Shown in pieces: positions 37,374-47,496 of a stretch of DNA of 64,000 nt (position 1 is its first letter; each line of letters begins with the position of its first letter). The translations under genes were made by a program, and so were the position numbers. Below the pieces are notes generated by a model. The model was not told the DNA's origin and ran no database searches. It was given only the letters and a program-made list of their open reading frames with translations. Origin of the DNA: Streptomyces cinnamoneus (GTDB lineage Bacteria; Actinomycetota; Actinomycetes; Streptomycetales; Streptomycetaceae); NCBI RefSeq assembly GCF_002939475.1, contig NZ_PKFQ01000001.1, forward strand, positions 4,771,001-4,835,000. The letters run 5' to 3'.

Positions 37374-38489
37374 ATGACCGACGACAGCAGGAGCCCGGGG
37401 GCGGCGCCGCGCCGCCGTGCCCGCGGGAAACACGGTCGCCGTCGCAAGCCCCCGGTCCGCCGCACGGGCCGCCGAATAGCCGCCTGGAGCGCCGGCGCCC
37501 TGGTGCTCCTCGGCGGCACGGGCGCCGGGTTCCTCTACTTCAAGCTCAACGGAAACCTCAGCAGCGTCGACATCAACGCGGCCCTGGGCAAGAACCGGCC
37601 GGACAACGTCGACAACGGCTCGATGGACATCCTCGTCCTCGGCTCGGACTCCCGGGCCGGCGACAACGACAAGTACGGCAGGGACGAGGGCAGCTCCCGC
37701 TCGGACACCGCGATGATCGTCCACGTCTACGCGGGTCACAAGGAGGCCAGCGTGGTCTCCATCCCCCGCGACACGATCATCTCGCGCCCCGCCTGCACCA
37801 CGCCCAGCGGCAAGACCAGCCCCGCGGTCAAGCGCGAGCAGTTCAACGAGGCGTACTCCCTCGGCGGCGCGGTCTGCGCGGTCAAGACCGTCGAGGCGAT
37901 GACCAACATCAGGATGGACCACTACCTGGAGGTCGACTTCGCCGGCTTCCAGAGACTGATCGACAAGCTGGGCGGCGTGGAGGTCACCACCACCAAGCCG
38001 ATCAACGACAAGTGGAGCCACCTCAAGCTCGACGCCGGCACCCACCGCCTCGACGGCGAGCAGTCCCTCGGCCTCGTCCGCACCCGCCACGGCGTCGGCG
38101 ACGGCAGCGACCTCGGCCGGATCAAGCTCCAGCAGGCGTTCATCAAGGCGCTGCTCGACCAGGTCAAGTCCATCGGGCTCTTCACCAGCCCCACCAAGCT
38201 CTACGGGATCGCCGACACCGCCACCAAGGCGCTGACGACCGACAAGGACCTCGCCTCCGTGGACAAGCTCTACGGCTTCGCGAACAGCCTCAAGGGCATC
38301 GGCTCCGAGGACATGCACATGGTGACCCTCCCGGTCGGCCCCGACCCCCGGGACTCCGACCGCGTCGTCCCGCTCACGGCCGCCGCCGAGCAGATCTGGC
38401 AGGCGTTCCGCGAGGACAAGCCGGTCCCGGAGGCCGCGCTCAAGGAGGGCGACGGCGCCAAGACGCAGGCCGACGGCGTGGTCCAGTAG
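37374..38489 (+). CDS. LytR-CpsA-Psr (LCP) family cell-wall glycopolymer ligase
   Basis: 371 residues. Cytoplasmic basic tail (~1-35), one TM helix (~36-58), then the extracytoplasmic LCP domain: [12 protein letters not shown] (~85-96), [10 protein letters not shown] with the conserved Arg-x-Asp, VSIPRDTII (Arg and Asp, ~125), and [28 protein letters not shown] as consecutive conserved segments (~235-262). LCP enzymes attach teichoic acid-like or other glycopolymers to peptidoglycan. ATG 37374 follows GAGGAG; a longer in-frame start is not conserved. Neighbour of rpmE and rho in all Streptomyces I recall. Confidence 0.93.
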   Translation: MTDDSRSPGAAPRRRARGKHGRRRKPPVRRTGRRIAAWSAGALVLLGGTGAGFLYFKLNGNLSSVDINAALGKNRPDNVDNGSMDILVLGSDSRAGDNDKYGRDEGSSRSDTAMIVHVYAGHKEASVVSIPRDTIISRPACTTPSGKTSPAVKREQFNEAYSLGGAVCAVKTVEAMTNIRMDHYLEVDFAGFQRLIDKLGGVEVTTTKPINDKWSHLKLDAGTHRLDGEQSLGLVRTRHGVGDGSDLGRIKLQQAFIKALLDQVKSIGLFTSPTKLYGIADTATKALTTDKDLASVDKLYGFANSLKGIGSEDMHMVTLPVGPDPRDSDRVVPLTAAAEQIWQAFREDKPVPEAALKEGDGAKTQADGVVQ

Positions 38490-38516
38490 CGGGGGCGGGC
38501 GCCCCGCCCCTCCCGC

Positions 38517-38539
38517 CGGGCCCGGGAATACCGGGCCCG
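38517..38539 (+). terminator. Hairpin after the LCP gene, overlapping the rpmE promoter
   Basis: CGGGCCCGG-GAATA-CCGGGCCCG: nine-base perfect arms. The loop and the last base of the left arm carry the -35 element of the rpmE promoter. Confidence 0.65.
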
Positions 38540-38550
38540 CCACCCCCGTT
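38525..38550 (+). promoter_or_regulatory. Sigma-R promoter of rpmE
   Basis: GGAAT (38525-38529), exactly 18 bases, GTT (38548-38550). This is a perfect match to the sigma-R consensus GGAAT-N18-GTT, and rpmE is a known member of the thiol-oxidative stress regulon in S. coelicolor. mRNA start would be ~95 bases before the TTG. Confidence 0.85.
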
Positions 38551-38653
38551 TTGGGGGATACGGCCAGTACTGGCAGACTGGTACGTCGGCCCCGGTTCAC
38601 GTAAGGCAATCCCGCCTCTACGACCCGGTGCCCTCCCGAACCTAGGAGAACCC

Positions 38654-38878
38654 TTGAAGCGCGACATCCACCCGGAGTACGTGGAGACCCAGGTCAGCTG
38701 CACCTGTGGCGCCTCCTTCACCACCCGTAGCACGATCGACGGCGGCGTCATCCGCGCCGAGGTCTGCTCCGCCTGCCACCCGTTCTACACGGGCAAGCAG
38801 AAGATCCTCGACACCGGTGGCCGTGTGGCGCGGTTCGAGGCCCGCTTCGGCAAGAACGCCGGGTCGGCCAAGAAGTAG
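38654..38878 (+). CDS. rpmE: Ribosomal protein L31, zinc-binding type
   Basis: 74 residues; TTG 38654 with AGGAG five bases upstream. Starts [13 protein letters not shown]; the four zinc ligands are present (Cys16, Cys18, Cys37, Cys40 in SCTC and CSAC), so this is the C+ form that can be replaced by a zinc-free paralogue under zinc limitation. 50S subunit protein. The sigma-R promoter upstream ties it to disulphide stress, which could release zinc from these cysteines. Confidence 0.96.
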   Translation: MKRDIHPEYVETQVSCTCGASFTTRSTIDGGVIRAEVCSACHPFYTGKQKILDTGGRVARFEARFGKNAGSAKK

Positions 38879-38888
38879 CGACCCGCAG

Positions 38889-38935
38889 GCGCCGGTTCCC
38901 GTCGCCCTCGCTTGCGAGGGCGACCGGACCGGCGC
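38889..38935 (+). terminator. Terminator after rpmE
   Basis: Inner GTCGCCCTCG/CGAGGGCGAC stem with CTTG loop and outer GCGCCGG/CCGGCGC, followed by TTTGT. Confidence 0.8.
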
Positions 38936-39021
38936 TTTGTCGTCCAGCAGCCCCGTCCACGGAGCAACGCCGGTAGGCACCCGCCCGCAGGCCCGTCACT
39001 TCCAGCAGCTAGGGAAACTTG

Positions 39022-40101
39022 ATGTTCGAGGCAGTCGAGGAACTGCTCGGCGAGCACGCCGACCTCGAGAAGCGGCTCGCCGATCCGGCCGTGCACGCGG
39101 ACCAGGCCAACGCCCGCAAGCTCAACAAGCGCTACGCCGAGCTGACCCCGATCGTCGGGACCTACCGCGCCTGGAAGCGGACCGCCGACGACATCGAGAC
39201 CGCGCGTGAGTTCGCCGCCGACGATCCGGACTTCGCCGCCGAGGTCAAGGACCTGGAGAAGCAGCGCGAGGAGCTGACCGAGAAACTGCGGCTGCTGCTC
39301 GTCCCCCGCGACCCCAGCGACGACAAGGACGTCATCCTCGAGATCAAGGCCGGCGCGGGCGGCGACGAGTCGGCCCTCTTCGCCGGCGACCTGCTGCGCA
39401 TGTACCTGCGCTACGCCGAGCGCGTGGGCTGGAAGACCGAGATCATCGACGCCACCGAGTCCGAGCTGGGCGGCTACAAGGACGTCCAGGTCGCGGTGAA
39501 GACCAAGGGCGGCAACGGCGCCACCGAGCCCGGTCAGGGCGTCTGGGCCCGGATGAAGTACGAGGGCGGGGTGCACCGCGTCCAGCGCGTGCCCGCCACC
39601 GAGTCGCAGGGCCGCATCCACACCTCCGCCGCCGGCGTGCTCGTCACGCCCGAGGCCGAGGAGGTCGACGTCGAGATCAACATGAACGATCTCCGTATCG
39701 ACGTCTACCGCTCCTCCGGCCCCGGCGGCCAGTCCGTGAACACCACGGACTCCGCGGTGCGCATCACGCACCTGCCGACCGGTGTCGTGGCCTCCTGCCA
39801 GAACGAGAAGAGCCAGCTCCAGAACAAGGAGCAGGCCATGCGCATCCTGCGCTCCCGGCTGCTGGCGGCCGCCCAGGAGAAGGCCGAGGCCGAGGCCGCG
39901 GACGCCCGGCGCAGCCAGGTCCGCACCGTCGACCGATCCGAGAAGATCCGGACCTACAACTTCCCGGAGAACCGCATTTCGGACCACCGGGTCGGCTTCA
40001 AGGCGTACAACTTGGACCAGGTGCTCGACGGCGAGCTGGACGCGGTCATCCAGGCCTGTGTCGACGCCGACTCCGCCGCCAAGCTGGCCGCCGCCGGCTG
40101 A
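39022..40101 (+). CDS. prfA: Peptide chain release factor 1
   Basis: 359 residues. GGQ motif at 235-237 ([10 protein letters not shown]) for peptidyl-tRNA hydrolysis; domain 2 carries the codon-reading region around residue 180-200. Reads UAA and UAG. ATG 39022 follows AGGGAAA; the adjoining TTG one codon earlier is less likely. Followed by prmC, which methylates the GGQ glutamine. Confidence 0.97.
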   Translation: MFEAVEELLGEHADLEKRLADPAVHADQANARKLNKRYAELTPIVGTYRAWKRTADDIETAREFAADDPDFAAEVKDLEKQREELTEKLRLLLVPRDPSDDKDVILEIKAGAGGDESALFAGDLLRMYLRYAERVGWKTEIIDATESELGGYKDVQVAVKTKGGNGATEPGQGVWARMKYEGGVHRVQRVPATESQGRIHTSAAGVLVTPEAEEVDVEINMNDLRIDVYRSSGPGGQSVNTTDSAVRITHLPTGVVASCQNEKSQLQNKEQAMRILRSRLLAAAQEKAEAEAADARRSQVRTVDRSEKIRTYNFPENRISDHRVGFKAYNLDQVLDGELDAVIQACVDADSAAKLAAAG

Positions 40102-40220
40102 CCGACTGACAGACTGCTGTTGCACGGCGTGCGGCGCGTCCCCGGGCGCCGGACGGGACCGGTCCCCGGACCCGCCCGGCCGCCCCGGGCAACCGACCGC
40201 GACGACGCGAGAGGATCAAC

Positions 40221-41066
40221 GTGAACCTGCTGCTCGCAGAGGTGGCGCAAGCCACTCAGCGGCTGGCCGACGCCGGCGTACCCTCTCCGCGCTTCGACGC
40301 GGAGGAACTGGCCGCCTTCGTGCACGGCGTCAAGCGCGGTGAGCTGCACACCGTGGCCGACGCGGACTTCGACGCCCGCTACTGGGAGGCCGTCGCCCGC
40401 CGCGAGGCCCGGGAGCCGCTCCAGCACATCACCGGCCGCGCCTTCTTCCGCTACCTGGAGCTCCAGGTCGGCCCCGGCGTCTTCGTGCCCCGGCCCGAGA
40501 CCGAGTCGGTCGTCGGCTGGGCCATAGACGCCGTCCGGGCCATGGACGTCGTCGAGCCCCTCATCGTCGACCTGTGCACCGGCTCCGGCGCCATCGCCCT
40601 CGCCCTCGCCCAGGAGGTGCCGCGCTCGCGGGTGCACGCCGTGGAGCTGGACGAGACCGCCTTCGGCTGGGCCAGCAAGAACGTCGAGGGCTCCCGGGTG
40701 CGGCTGCACCACGGCGACGCCCTCGCCGCGCTGCCCGAGCTGGACGGCCAGGTCGACCTGGTCATCTCCAACCCCCCGTACATCCCGCTCACCGAGTGGG
40801 AGCACGTCGCCCCCGAGGCCCGCGACCACGACCCCGAGCTCGCGCTGTTCTCGGGCGAGGACGGCCTCGACACCATCCGCGGCCTGGAGCGCACCGCGCA
40901 CCGCCTGCTGCGCCCCGGCGGCGTCGTCGTCATCGAGCACGCCGACACCCAGGGCGGCCAGGTGCCGTGGATCTTCACCGAGGAGCGGGGCTGGGCCGAC
41001 GCGGCCGACCACCCCGACCTCAACAACCGCCCGCGTTTCGCCACCGCGCGAAAGGCGATGCCGTGA
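40221..41066 (+). CDS. prmC: Release factor glutamine N5-methyltransferase
   Basis: 281 residues from GTG 40221 (GAGAGG upstream). Helical N-terminal domain, then SAM-binding [15 protein letters not shown] (~115-130) and catalytic NPPY (184-187, SNPPYIP). Methylates Gln of the GGQ motif in RF1 and RF2. Lies 119 bp after its substrate gene prfA and probably shares its transcript. Confidence 0.95.
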   Translation: MNLLLAEVAQATQRLADAGVPSPRFDAEELAAFVHGVKRGELHTVADADFDARYWEAVARREAREPLQHITGRAFFRYLELQVGPGVFVPRPETESVVGWAIDAVRAMDVVEPLIVDLCTGSGAIALALAQEVPRSRVHAVELDETAFGWASKNVEGSRVRLHHGDALAALPELDGQVDLVISNPPYIPLTEWEHVAPEARDHDPELALFSGEDGLDTIRGLERTAHRLLRPGGVVVIEHADTQGGQVPWIFTEERGWADAADHPDLNNRPRFATARKAMP

Positions 41067-41118
41067 TCGCGGCACCCCAGACAGCTGCCCTGTTCGCCCC
41101 GTACGAGGAGGTCCGTTA

Positions 41119-41766
41119 ATGGCACGGCGTTACGACTGCAGCGACGCGACCGACCGCAAGACCGGCCTGCGCGAGGCCGCCGCCGCGGTGCGCCGCGGCG
41201 AGCTGGTCGTGCTGCCCACCGACACCGTGTACGGCATCGGTGCGGACGCCTTCAGCCGCCAGGCCGTGGGCGACCTCCTCACGGCCAAGGGCCGTGGCCG
41301 GGGCATGCCCTCGCCCGTCCTCGTCGGCTCCCCGAACACCCTGCACGGGCTCGTCACCGACTTCTCCGAGCAGGCCTGGGACCTCGTCGACGCCTTCTGG
41401 CCCGGCGCGCTCACGCTCGTGGCCAAGCACCAGCCGTCGCTGACCTGGGACCTGGGCGAGACCCGCGGCACCGTCGCGGTGCGGATGCCGCTGCACCCGG
41501 TCGCCCTGGAACTGCTCGCCGAGTTCGGGCCCATGGCCGTCTCCAGCGCCAACCTCACCGGCCACCCGGCCCCGCAGACCTGTGACGCCGCGCAGGAGAT
41601 GCTCGGCGACTCCGTCTCCGTCTACCTCGACGGCGGCGCCACCCCCGCCGACGTGCCGTCCTCCATCGTGGACGTCACCGGCAAGGTGCCCGTCCTGCTG
41701 CGCGCCGGTGCCGTCAGCGCCGAGCAGCTCCGCGAGGTGGTACCCGACCTCGAGGTGGCGAATTGA
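41119..41766 (+). CDS. tsaC: L-threonylcarbamoyladenylate synthase (Sua5/YrdC/TsaC)
   Basis: 215 residues: YrdC fold with VVLPTDTVYGIGADAF (~34-50), KGRGRGMPSPVLVG, and PLHPVALELLAEFGPMAVSSANLTG regions given as consecutive segments. Makes threonylcarbamoyl-AMP for the t6A base of ANN-reading tRNAs. It lacks the C-terminal Sua5 domain, so it is the short TsaC type. Overlaps the next gene by four bases (TTGA). Confidence 0.93.
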   Translation: MARRYDCSDATDRKTGLREAAAAVRRGELVVLPTDTVYGIGADAFSRQAVGDLLTAKGRGRGMPSPVLVGSPNTLHGLVTDFSEQAWDLVDAFWPGALTLVAKHQPSLTWDLGETRGTVAVRMPLHPVALELLAEFGPMAVSSANLTGHPAPQTCDAAQEMLGDSVSVYLDGGATPADVPSSIVDVTGKVPVLLRAGAVSAEQLREVVPDLEVAN

Positions 41767-42416
41767 TCGCCCCACAGGGGCGTGGCATAGCGGGACCGGA
41801 CACCCTCACCGACACTTTCCGCATCCTCCACGTCAGCACCGGCAACGTCTGCCGCTCGCCCATCACCGAGCGGCTGACCCGCCATGCCCTCGCCCACCGC
41901 CTCGGCGACCCCTTCGCGGGCGGCCTGGTGGTCGAGAGCGCGGGCACCTGGGGCCACGAGGGCGCGCCCATGGAGGCGCACGCCGCGACGGTCCTGGCCG
42001 ACTTCGGCGCCGACCCGCAGGGCTTCACCGGCCGTGAACTGCTCGACGAGCACGTCATCCGCGCCGACCTGGTCCTGACCGCCACCCGCGACCACCGCGC
42101 CCAGGTGATCTCCATGGGCCACTCCGCGGGACTGCGCACCTTCACGCTGAAGGAGTTCACCCGGCTGGTGCGGGCCATAGACCCCGCGACCCTCCCGGAC
42201 CCCGAGCGGGCCGGCGGGGTGGTCGAGCGCGCCCGCGCCCTGGTGCAGGCCGCCGCCGCGCTGCGCGGCTGGCTGCTGGCCCCCAGCGCGGAGGCCGACG
42301 AGGTCCACGACCCCTACGGCGCTCCGATCACGTTCTTCCGCTCCATCGGCGACGAGATCAACCAGGCCCTGGACCCGGTCGTCACCGCGCTCACGGGAGT
42401 GCCCTTCCGCGGCTAG
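41763..42416 (+). CDS. Low-molecular-weight PTP-like protein with Ser in place of the catalytic Cys
   Basis: 217 residues, TTG start overlapping the tsaC stop. LMW-PTP fold: the P-loop reads HVSTGNVCRSPITERL, where family enzymes have VCxxNxCRSP, so the first Cys (nucleophile) is Ser (codon AGC at ~41834). The loop Arg, the Asn, and the general-acid Asp region (HDPYGAP, ~190) are retained, so the pocket is intact but probably cannot form the phosphocysteine. A ~20-residue N-terminal extension is present. It may bind phosphotyrosine or phosphate without hydrolysis, or use Ser. Translational coupling to TsaC is notable. Confidence 0.82.
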   Translation: MIAPQGRGIAGPDTLTDTFRILHVSTGNVCRSPITERLTRHALAHRLGDPFAGGLVVESAGTWGHEGAPMEAHAATVLADFGADPQGFTGRELLDEHVIRADLVLTATRDHRAQVISMGHSAGLRTFTLKEFTRLVRAIDPATLPDPERAGGVVERARALVQAAAALRGWLLAPSAEADEVHDPYGAPITFFRSIGDEINQALDPVVTALTGVPFRG

Positions 42417-42606
42417 GCCCGCTCCCGCCGCCCCGGCCCCCGGCGGATCACGGCGCACACCGGGCATCCGGGGCGTCGCGGGCCTACATTGGTGCTGGAG
42501 GCCCCGCACGCGTCGCCGGCCCCGCCCGCCCGGCCGGGAGCCCTCGTCCGGCGCGTCCGCCGCCGCGCACCCGCACCCATCGCACCCGCACAGTCCGGAG
42601 CCCGCG

Positions 42607-43935
42607 ATGTCCGTCAGCCCAGCCCCCGCCCGCGGCGCCGCCGGTACGCAACGAGCCCGCGAGGCCACCCGCCCCGCCCGGCCCCCCGGGCCGCACGCCT
42701 CCTGGGAGCCCGGCTTCGCCGCGCTGCTGCGCCAGGATCCGGAGATCGCCGGACTGCTGCTCGCCGAGACCGAGCGGCAGGCCACGGGGCTCCAGCTCAT
42801 CGCCGCCGAGAACTTCGCCTCGCCCGCCGTGCTCGCCGCCCTGGGCTCGCCGCTGACCAACAAGTACGCCGAGGGCTACCCGGGCGCCCGGCACCACGGC
42901 GGCTGCGAGATGGTCGACCTCGCCGAGCGCCTCGCCGTCGAGCGCGCCAAGGAGCTCTTCGGCGCCGGGCACGCCAACGTCCAGCCGCACTCCGGCACCG
43001 CCGCCGTGCTCGCCGCCTACGCCGCGCTCCTGGAGCCGGGCGACACCGTGCTCGCCATGTCCCTCGGGCAGGGCGGTCACCTCACGCACGGCTCCCCGGC
43101 CAACTTCTCCGGCCGCTGGTTCGACTTCGTCGGCTACGGCGTGCGCGAGGACACCGGCCTGATCGACTACGAGCAGGTGCGCGCCCTGGCCCGGCAGCAC
43201 CGGCCCAAGGCCATCGTCTGCGGCTCGATCTCCTATCCCCGCCACCCCGACTACGCCGCGTTCCGGGAGATCGCCGACGAGACCGGCGCCCGTCTGATCG
43301 TCGACGCCGCGCACCCCATCGGGCTGATCGCCGGGGGAGCGGCGCCCAGTCCCGTCCCGTACGCCGACGTGGTGTGCGCGACCACGCACAAGGTGCTGCG
43401 GGGGCCGCGCGGCGGGCTGATCCTGTGTGGCACCCGGCTCGCCGAGGCCGTCGACCGGGCGGTCTTCCCGTTCACCCAGGGCGGTGCGCAGATGCACACC
43501 GTCGCCGCCAAGGCGGTCGCCTTCGCCGAGGCCGCGACCCCGGCGTTCACCGCCTACGCCCACCAGGTGGTGGCCAACGCCCGCCAGCTCGCCGCCGTGC
43601 TGGCCGCCCAGGGCCTCGTGGTCGCCACGGGAGGCACGGACACGCACCTGGTGACCGCCGACGTCTCCCCGCTCGCCCTGGACGCCGCCACGGCCCGCGG
43701 ACGGCTGGCCGCCGCGGGTGTGGTCCTGGACACCTGCGGGCTGGCGCAGGGCACCGCGCGGGGGCTGCGGATGGGCACCGCGGCGGTCACCACCCAGGGC
43801 ATGGGCGAGGCCGAGATGCGACGCGTCGGGGAACTGCTCGGCGCGGTGCTGCGCGGCGGGGGGCAGGAGCGGCGGGTGCGGGCGGAGGTGGCGGAACTGG
43901 CCGGAAAGTTCCCTCCGTATCGCTCCCAGATGTGA
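42607..43935 (+). CDS. Serine hydroxymethyltransferase paralogue (GlyA-like)
   Basis: 442 residues with a ~35-residue Pro/Ala N-terminal extension. SHMT core: LQLIAAENF, NKYAEGYPGARHHGG, PHSGTAAV, DAAHPIGLIAGG and the PLP lysine in TTHKVLRGPRGG. Differences from GlyA: MSLGQGGHLTHG replaces LAHGGHLTHG, so the His that stacks on the PLP ring is Gln, and SGSxAN is SGTAAV. It may be a second SHMT or have a different activity. It lies 190 bp after the PTP-like gene; a TACATT box (42485-42490) may start its transcript. Confidence 0.85.
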   Translation: MSVSPAPARGAAGTQRAREATRPARPPGPHASWEPGFAALLRQDPEIAGLLLAETERQATGLQLIAAENFASPAVLAALGSPLTNKYAEGYPGARHHGGCEMVDLAERLAVERAKELFGAGHANVQPHSGTAAVLAAYAALLEPGDTVLAMSLGQGGHLTHGSPANFSGRWFDFVGYGVREDTGLIDYEQVRALARQHRPKAIVCGSISYPRHPDYAAFREIADETGARLIVDAAHPIGLIAGGAAPSPVPYADVVCATTHKVLRGPRGGLILCGTRLAEAVDRAVFPFTQGGAQMHTVAAKAVAFAEAATPAFTAYAHQVVANARQLAAVLAAQGLVVATGGTDTHLVTADVSPLALDAATARGRLAAAGVVLDTCGLAQGTARGLRMGTAAVTTQGMGEAEMRRVGELLGAVLRGGGQERRVRAEVAELAGKFPPYRSQM

Positions 43936-44047
43936 TCATTTGCAACCGGTGGGAGGTGGGGAGCGTCTTCTCCCGCGTTCACGGATCGGGGGCTGACGCG
44001 AATATGGTGTGGGGCTGTGATGTCCAGCGAGACCTCTGGGGCAGCCC

Positions 44048-45358
44048 GTGCGTGAATACCTGCTGACGTTGTGCGTCACCGCAGCGGTCACCTATCTGCT
44101 GACGGGCCCGGTGCGGAAGTTCGCGATCGCGGCCGGCGCCATGCCGGAGATCCGCGCGCGTGACGTGCACCGGGAGCCGACGCCGCGGCTCGGTGGTATC
44201 GCGATGTTCGGCGGGCTCTGCGCGGGACTGCTGGTGGCGGCGCACCTGTCGAACCTCAAGCACGTCTTCGAGGTCAACGAGCCGCGCGCCCTGCTGTCCG
44301 GGGCCGGCCTGATCTGGCTGCTGGGCGTCCTGGACGACAAGTGGGGCGTGGACGCCCTGGTCAAGCTGGGCGGACAGATGATCGCCGCCGGTGTCATGGT
44401 GCTCCAGGGCCTGACGATCCTCTTCATCCCCGTCCCCGGCGTGGGCACGGTCTCGCTGACGCCCATGCAGGGCACGCTCCTGACCGTCGCCCTGATCGTG
44501 ATCACCATCAACGCCGTGAACTTCGTCGACGGCCTGGACGGCCTGGCGGCGGGCATGGTGTGCATCGCCGCGGCCGCCTTCTTCATGTACGCCTACCGGA
44601 TGTGGTTCGGCCACGGCCTGGAGGCCGCCGCCCCCGCGACGCTGTTCGCGGCGGTCCTGATGGGCATGTGCCTGGGCTTCCTGCCGCACAACATGCACCC
44701 CGCCCGGATCTTCATGGGCGACTCCGGCTCGATGCTCATCGGCCTGGTGATGTCCGCCGGCGCGATCTCCATCACCGGACAGGTCGACCCGGACGCGCTC
44801 GCGCTGTGGGCGGGGTCCGAGCGGGCGGCCGTGCACGCCACGGTGCCCGTCTACATCCCGCTGCTGCTGCCGCTGACGGTCATCGCGGTGCCCGTCGCGG
44901 ACCTGCTGCTGGCGATCGTGCGGCGCACCTGGAAGGGGCAGTCGCCGTTCGCGGCGGACCGGGGGCACCTGCACCACCGGCTGCTGGAGATCGGCCACTC
45001 GCACAGCCGCGCCGTGCTGATCATGTACTTCTGGTCGGCGCTGATCGCCTTCGGCACGGTGGCCTACTCCGTGAACTCCGCCAGTGTCTGGATCCTGCTG
45101 GTGATCGTCGCGCTGAGCGCGGTGGGTCTGGTGCTGCTGCTGATGCCGCGCTTCACCCCGCGCGCCCCGCGCTGGGCCGAGCGCTTCGTGCCGCCCCGCT
45201 ACCGCCGCAAGGCCGTTCCGGCGGCCCCGGCCGCCGAGGCCGCCACCGCCGCGGGGGAGCGCCGGGGCGAGCCCGTACCCGCGGGTCTGCACGGGGCCAC
45301 GGCCATCGGCGACCGCTCGCGCTTCGCCCACGGCAGGAAGATCGGCACCGGCTCCTGA
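44048..45358 (+). CDS. Polyprenyl-phosphate N-acetylhexosamine-1-phosphate transferase (WecA/TagO/MraY family)
   Basis: 436 residues, GTG start, about ten TM helices. Family motifs: DVHREPTPRLGG (~38-50), LGVLDDKWG (Asp pair, ~95), NAVNFVDGLDGLAAG (~157-171), ARIFMGDSGSM (~219) and the cytoplasmic RGHLHHRLLEIGHSH (His motif). Transfers GlcNAc-1-P or a similar sugar phosphate to undecaprenyl phosphate, the first step of wall polymer synthesis. Just upstream of the atp genes, as in other Streptomyces. The C-terminal ~50 residues are a low-complexity tail. Confidence 0.93.
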   Translation: MREYLLTLCVTAAVTYLLTGPVRKFAIAAGAMPEIRARDVHREPTPRLGGIAMFGGLCAGLLVAAHLSNLKHVFEVNEPRALLSGAGLIWLLGVLDDKWGVDALVKLGGQMIAAGVMVLQGLTILFIPVPGVGTVSLTPMQGTLLTVALIVITINAVNFVDGLDGLAAGMVCIAAAAFFMYAYRMWFGHGLEAAAPATLFAAVLMGMCLGFLPHNMHPARIFMGDSGSMLIGLVMSAGAISITGQVDPDALALWAGSERAAVHATVPVYIPLLLPLTVIAVPVADLLLAIVRRTWKGQSPFAADRGHLHHRLLEIGHSHSRAVLIMYFWSALIAFGTVAYSVNSASVWILLVIVALSAVGLVLLLMPRFTPRAPRWAERFVPPRYRRKAVPAAPAAEAATAAGERRGEPVPAGLHGATAIGDRSRFAHGRKIGTGS

Positions 45359-45424
45359 AAGGGTGCACATAGCAGAGGAATCCGCCCCTCGTCACCCCGG
45401 TGACCTGGGGCTTGACCCTTCCGT

Positions 45425-45438
45425 GTGACGTGCGGCAC
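45425..45438. promoter_or_regulatory. Crp-type motif upstream of atpI
   Basis: GTG-ACGTGC-GGCAC fits the Streptomyces Crp pattern GTG(N)6GNCAC. It lies inside a slightly longer inverted repeat, GTGTG-N8-CACAC (45423-45440). Position relative to the promoter is unknown. Confidence 0.4.
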
Positions 45439-45468
45439 ACGATGTAGGTAAAGACCTCATCAAATAGT

Positions 45469-45487
45469 TTGTGATACCGTTCACGAA
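45469..45487. promoter_or_regulatory. Rex operator (ROP-like) upstream of the atp operon
   Basis: TTGTGATACCGTTCACGAA; the arms TTGTGA and TTCACGAA match the Rex consensus TTGTGAACGCGTTCACAA except for one central base and one outer base. It overlaps TAGTTT (45465-45470), a possible -10. Rex is the NADH/NAD+ sensor that represses respiratory genes when NADH is low. Confidence 0.7.
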
Positions 45488-45611
45488 ACCCGGTGCTAAA
45501 GCCGAAGGACCGTAGTGCGACGGCCCTTTGTCGCGAGGTCCCCTCTGATTTCCGGGGATACGCTCGTCCACGACGAATCGTTGCTTCCGACCTTCGCCGG
45601 AGAAACCCTTC

Positions 45612-46049
45612 ATGCAGTCCAACGACGCCCGAACACTCATGCAGTGCGCCGTCCCGACCGCCGTCGCAGGCGTGGTCGCCGTCGCTGCCGGCTTCGTGCT
45701 CGCCGGAGGCAAGGGAGCGATCGGCGCCGCCGTCGGCACCGCCGTCGCCGGCGGAGTGATGGCCATGGGCCTCTTCGTCCTCCAGCGCACCGCCAAGTCG
45801 TTTCCGCACTTGTTCCAGGCCATGGGCCTGGTGCTCTACGTGACGCAGTTCCTGATCTCCGCGGTCGTTCTCGCGGTCTTCCGGGACACATCGCTGTTCA
45901 ACACCCGCGCCTTCGCGTTCGCCCTGCTCGGTGCGGTCCTCGTGTGGACCGCCGCGCAGACGCGCGCCTACATGAAGGCCAAGATCCTTTATGTGGAGCC
46001 CGAGGCCTCCGAGGCCCGGGAGTCCACGCCCGCCGGGTCTCCGACGTGA
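45612..46049 (+). CDS. atpI: ATP synthase subunit I-like membrane protein
   Basis: 145 residues, four TM helices (~12-33, 36-57, 68-90, 97-118). In this position AtpI assists c-ring assembly or ion supply in other bacteria; sequence similarity alone is weak. The first gene of the atp cluster; 264 bp separate it from atpB, which may have an additional promoter. Confidence 0.8.
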   Translation: MQSNDARTLMQCAVPTAVAGVVAVAAGFVLAGGKGAIGAAVGTAVAGGVMAMGLFVLQRTAKSFPHLFQAMGLVLYVTQFLISAVVLAVFRDTSLFNTRAFAFALLGAVLVWTAAQTRAYMKAKILYVEPEASEARESTPAGSPT

Positions 46050-46313
46050 CCGGTAGGGCCGGGATAAGTGCTCGTGTGCTCACCTGCTATCGTCCGGTGC
46101 CATCTGAGGCACAGTGGGCGCAGGCGGCTGAACTCCCGACATTCCCGGGAAGCGATCGGCGGTCCATGCAGCTGATGCCGCTTACGCCGATCGGTCACGC
46201 GCCGATCACCTGCCCCCCCATCCGCAAGACCAGTCCAGTGCCGTTCCGTGGCTTCGCGCCGCGCCGACACAACGAGGTTGCCGTACCCATGCGCCACGCT
46301 GAAGGAGCTCGCG

Positions 46314-47454
<1,141 letters not shown>

Positions 47455-47496
47455 TCCGCGGCCTGACGACCACCTTTTTCGACGAAAGGCACTGAT

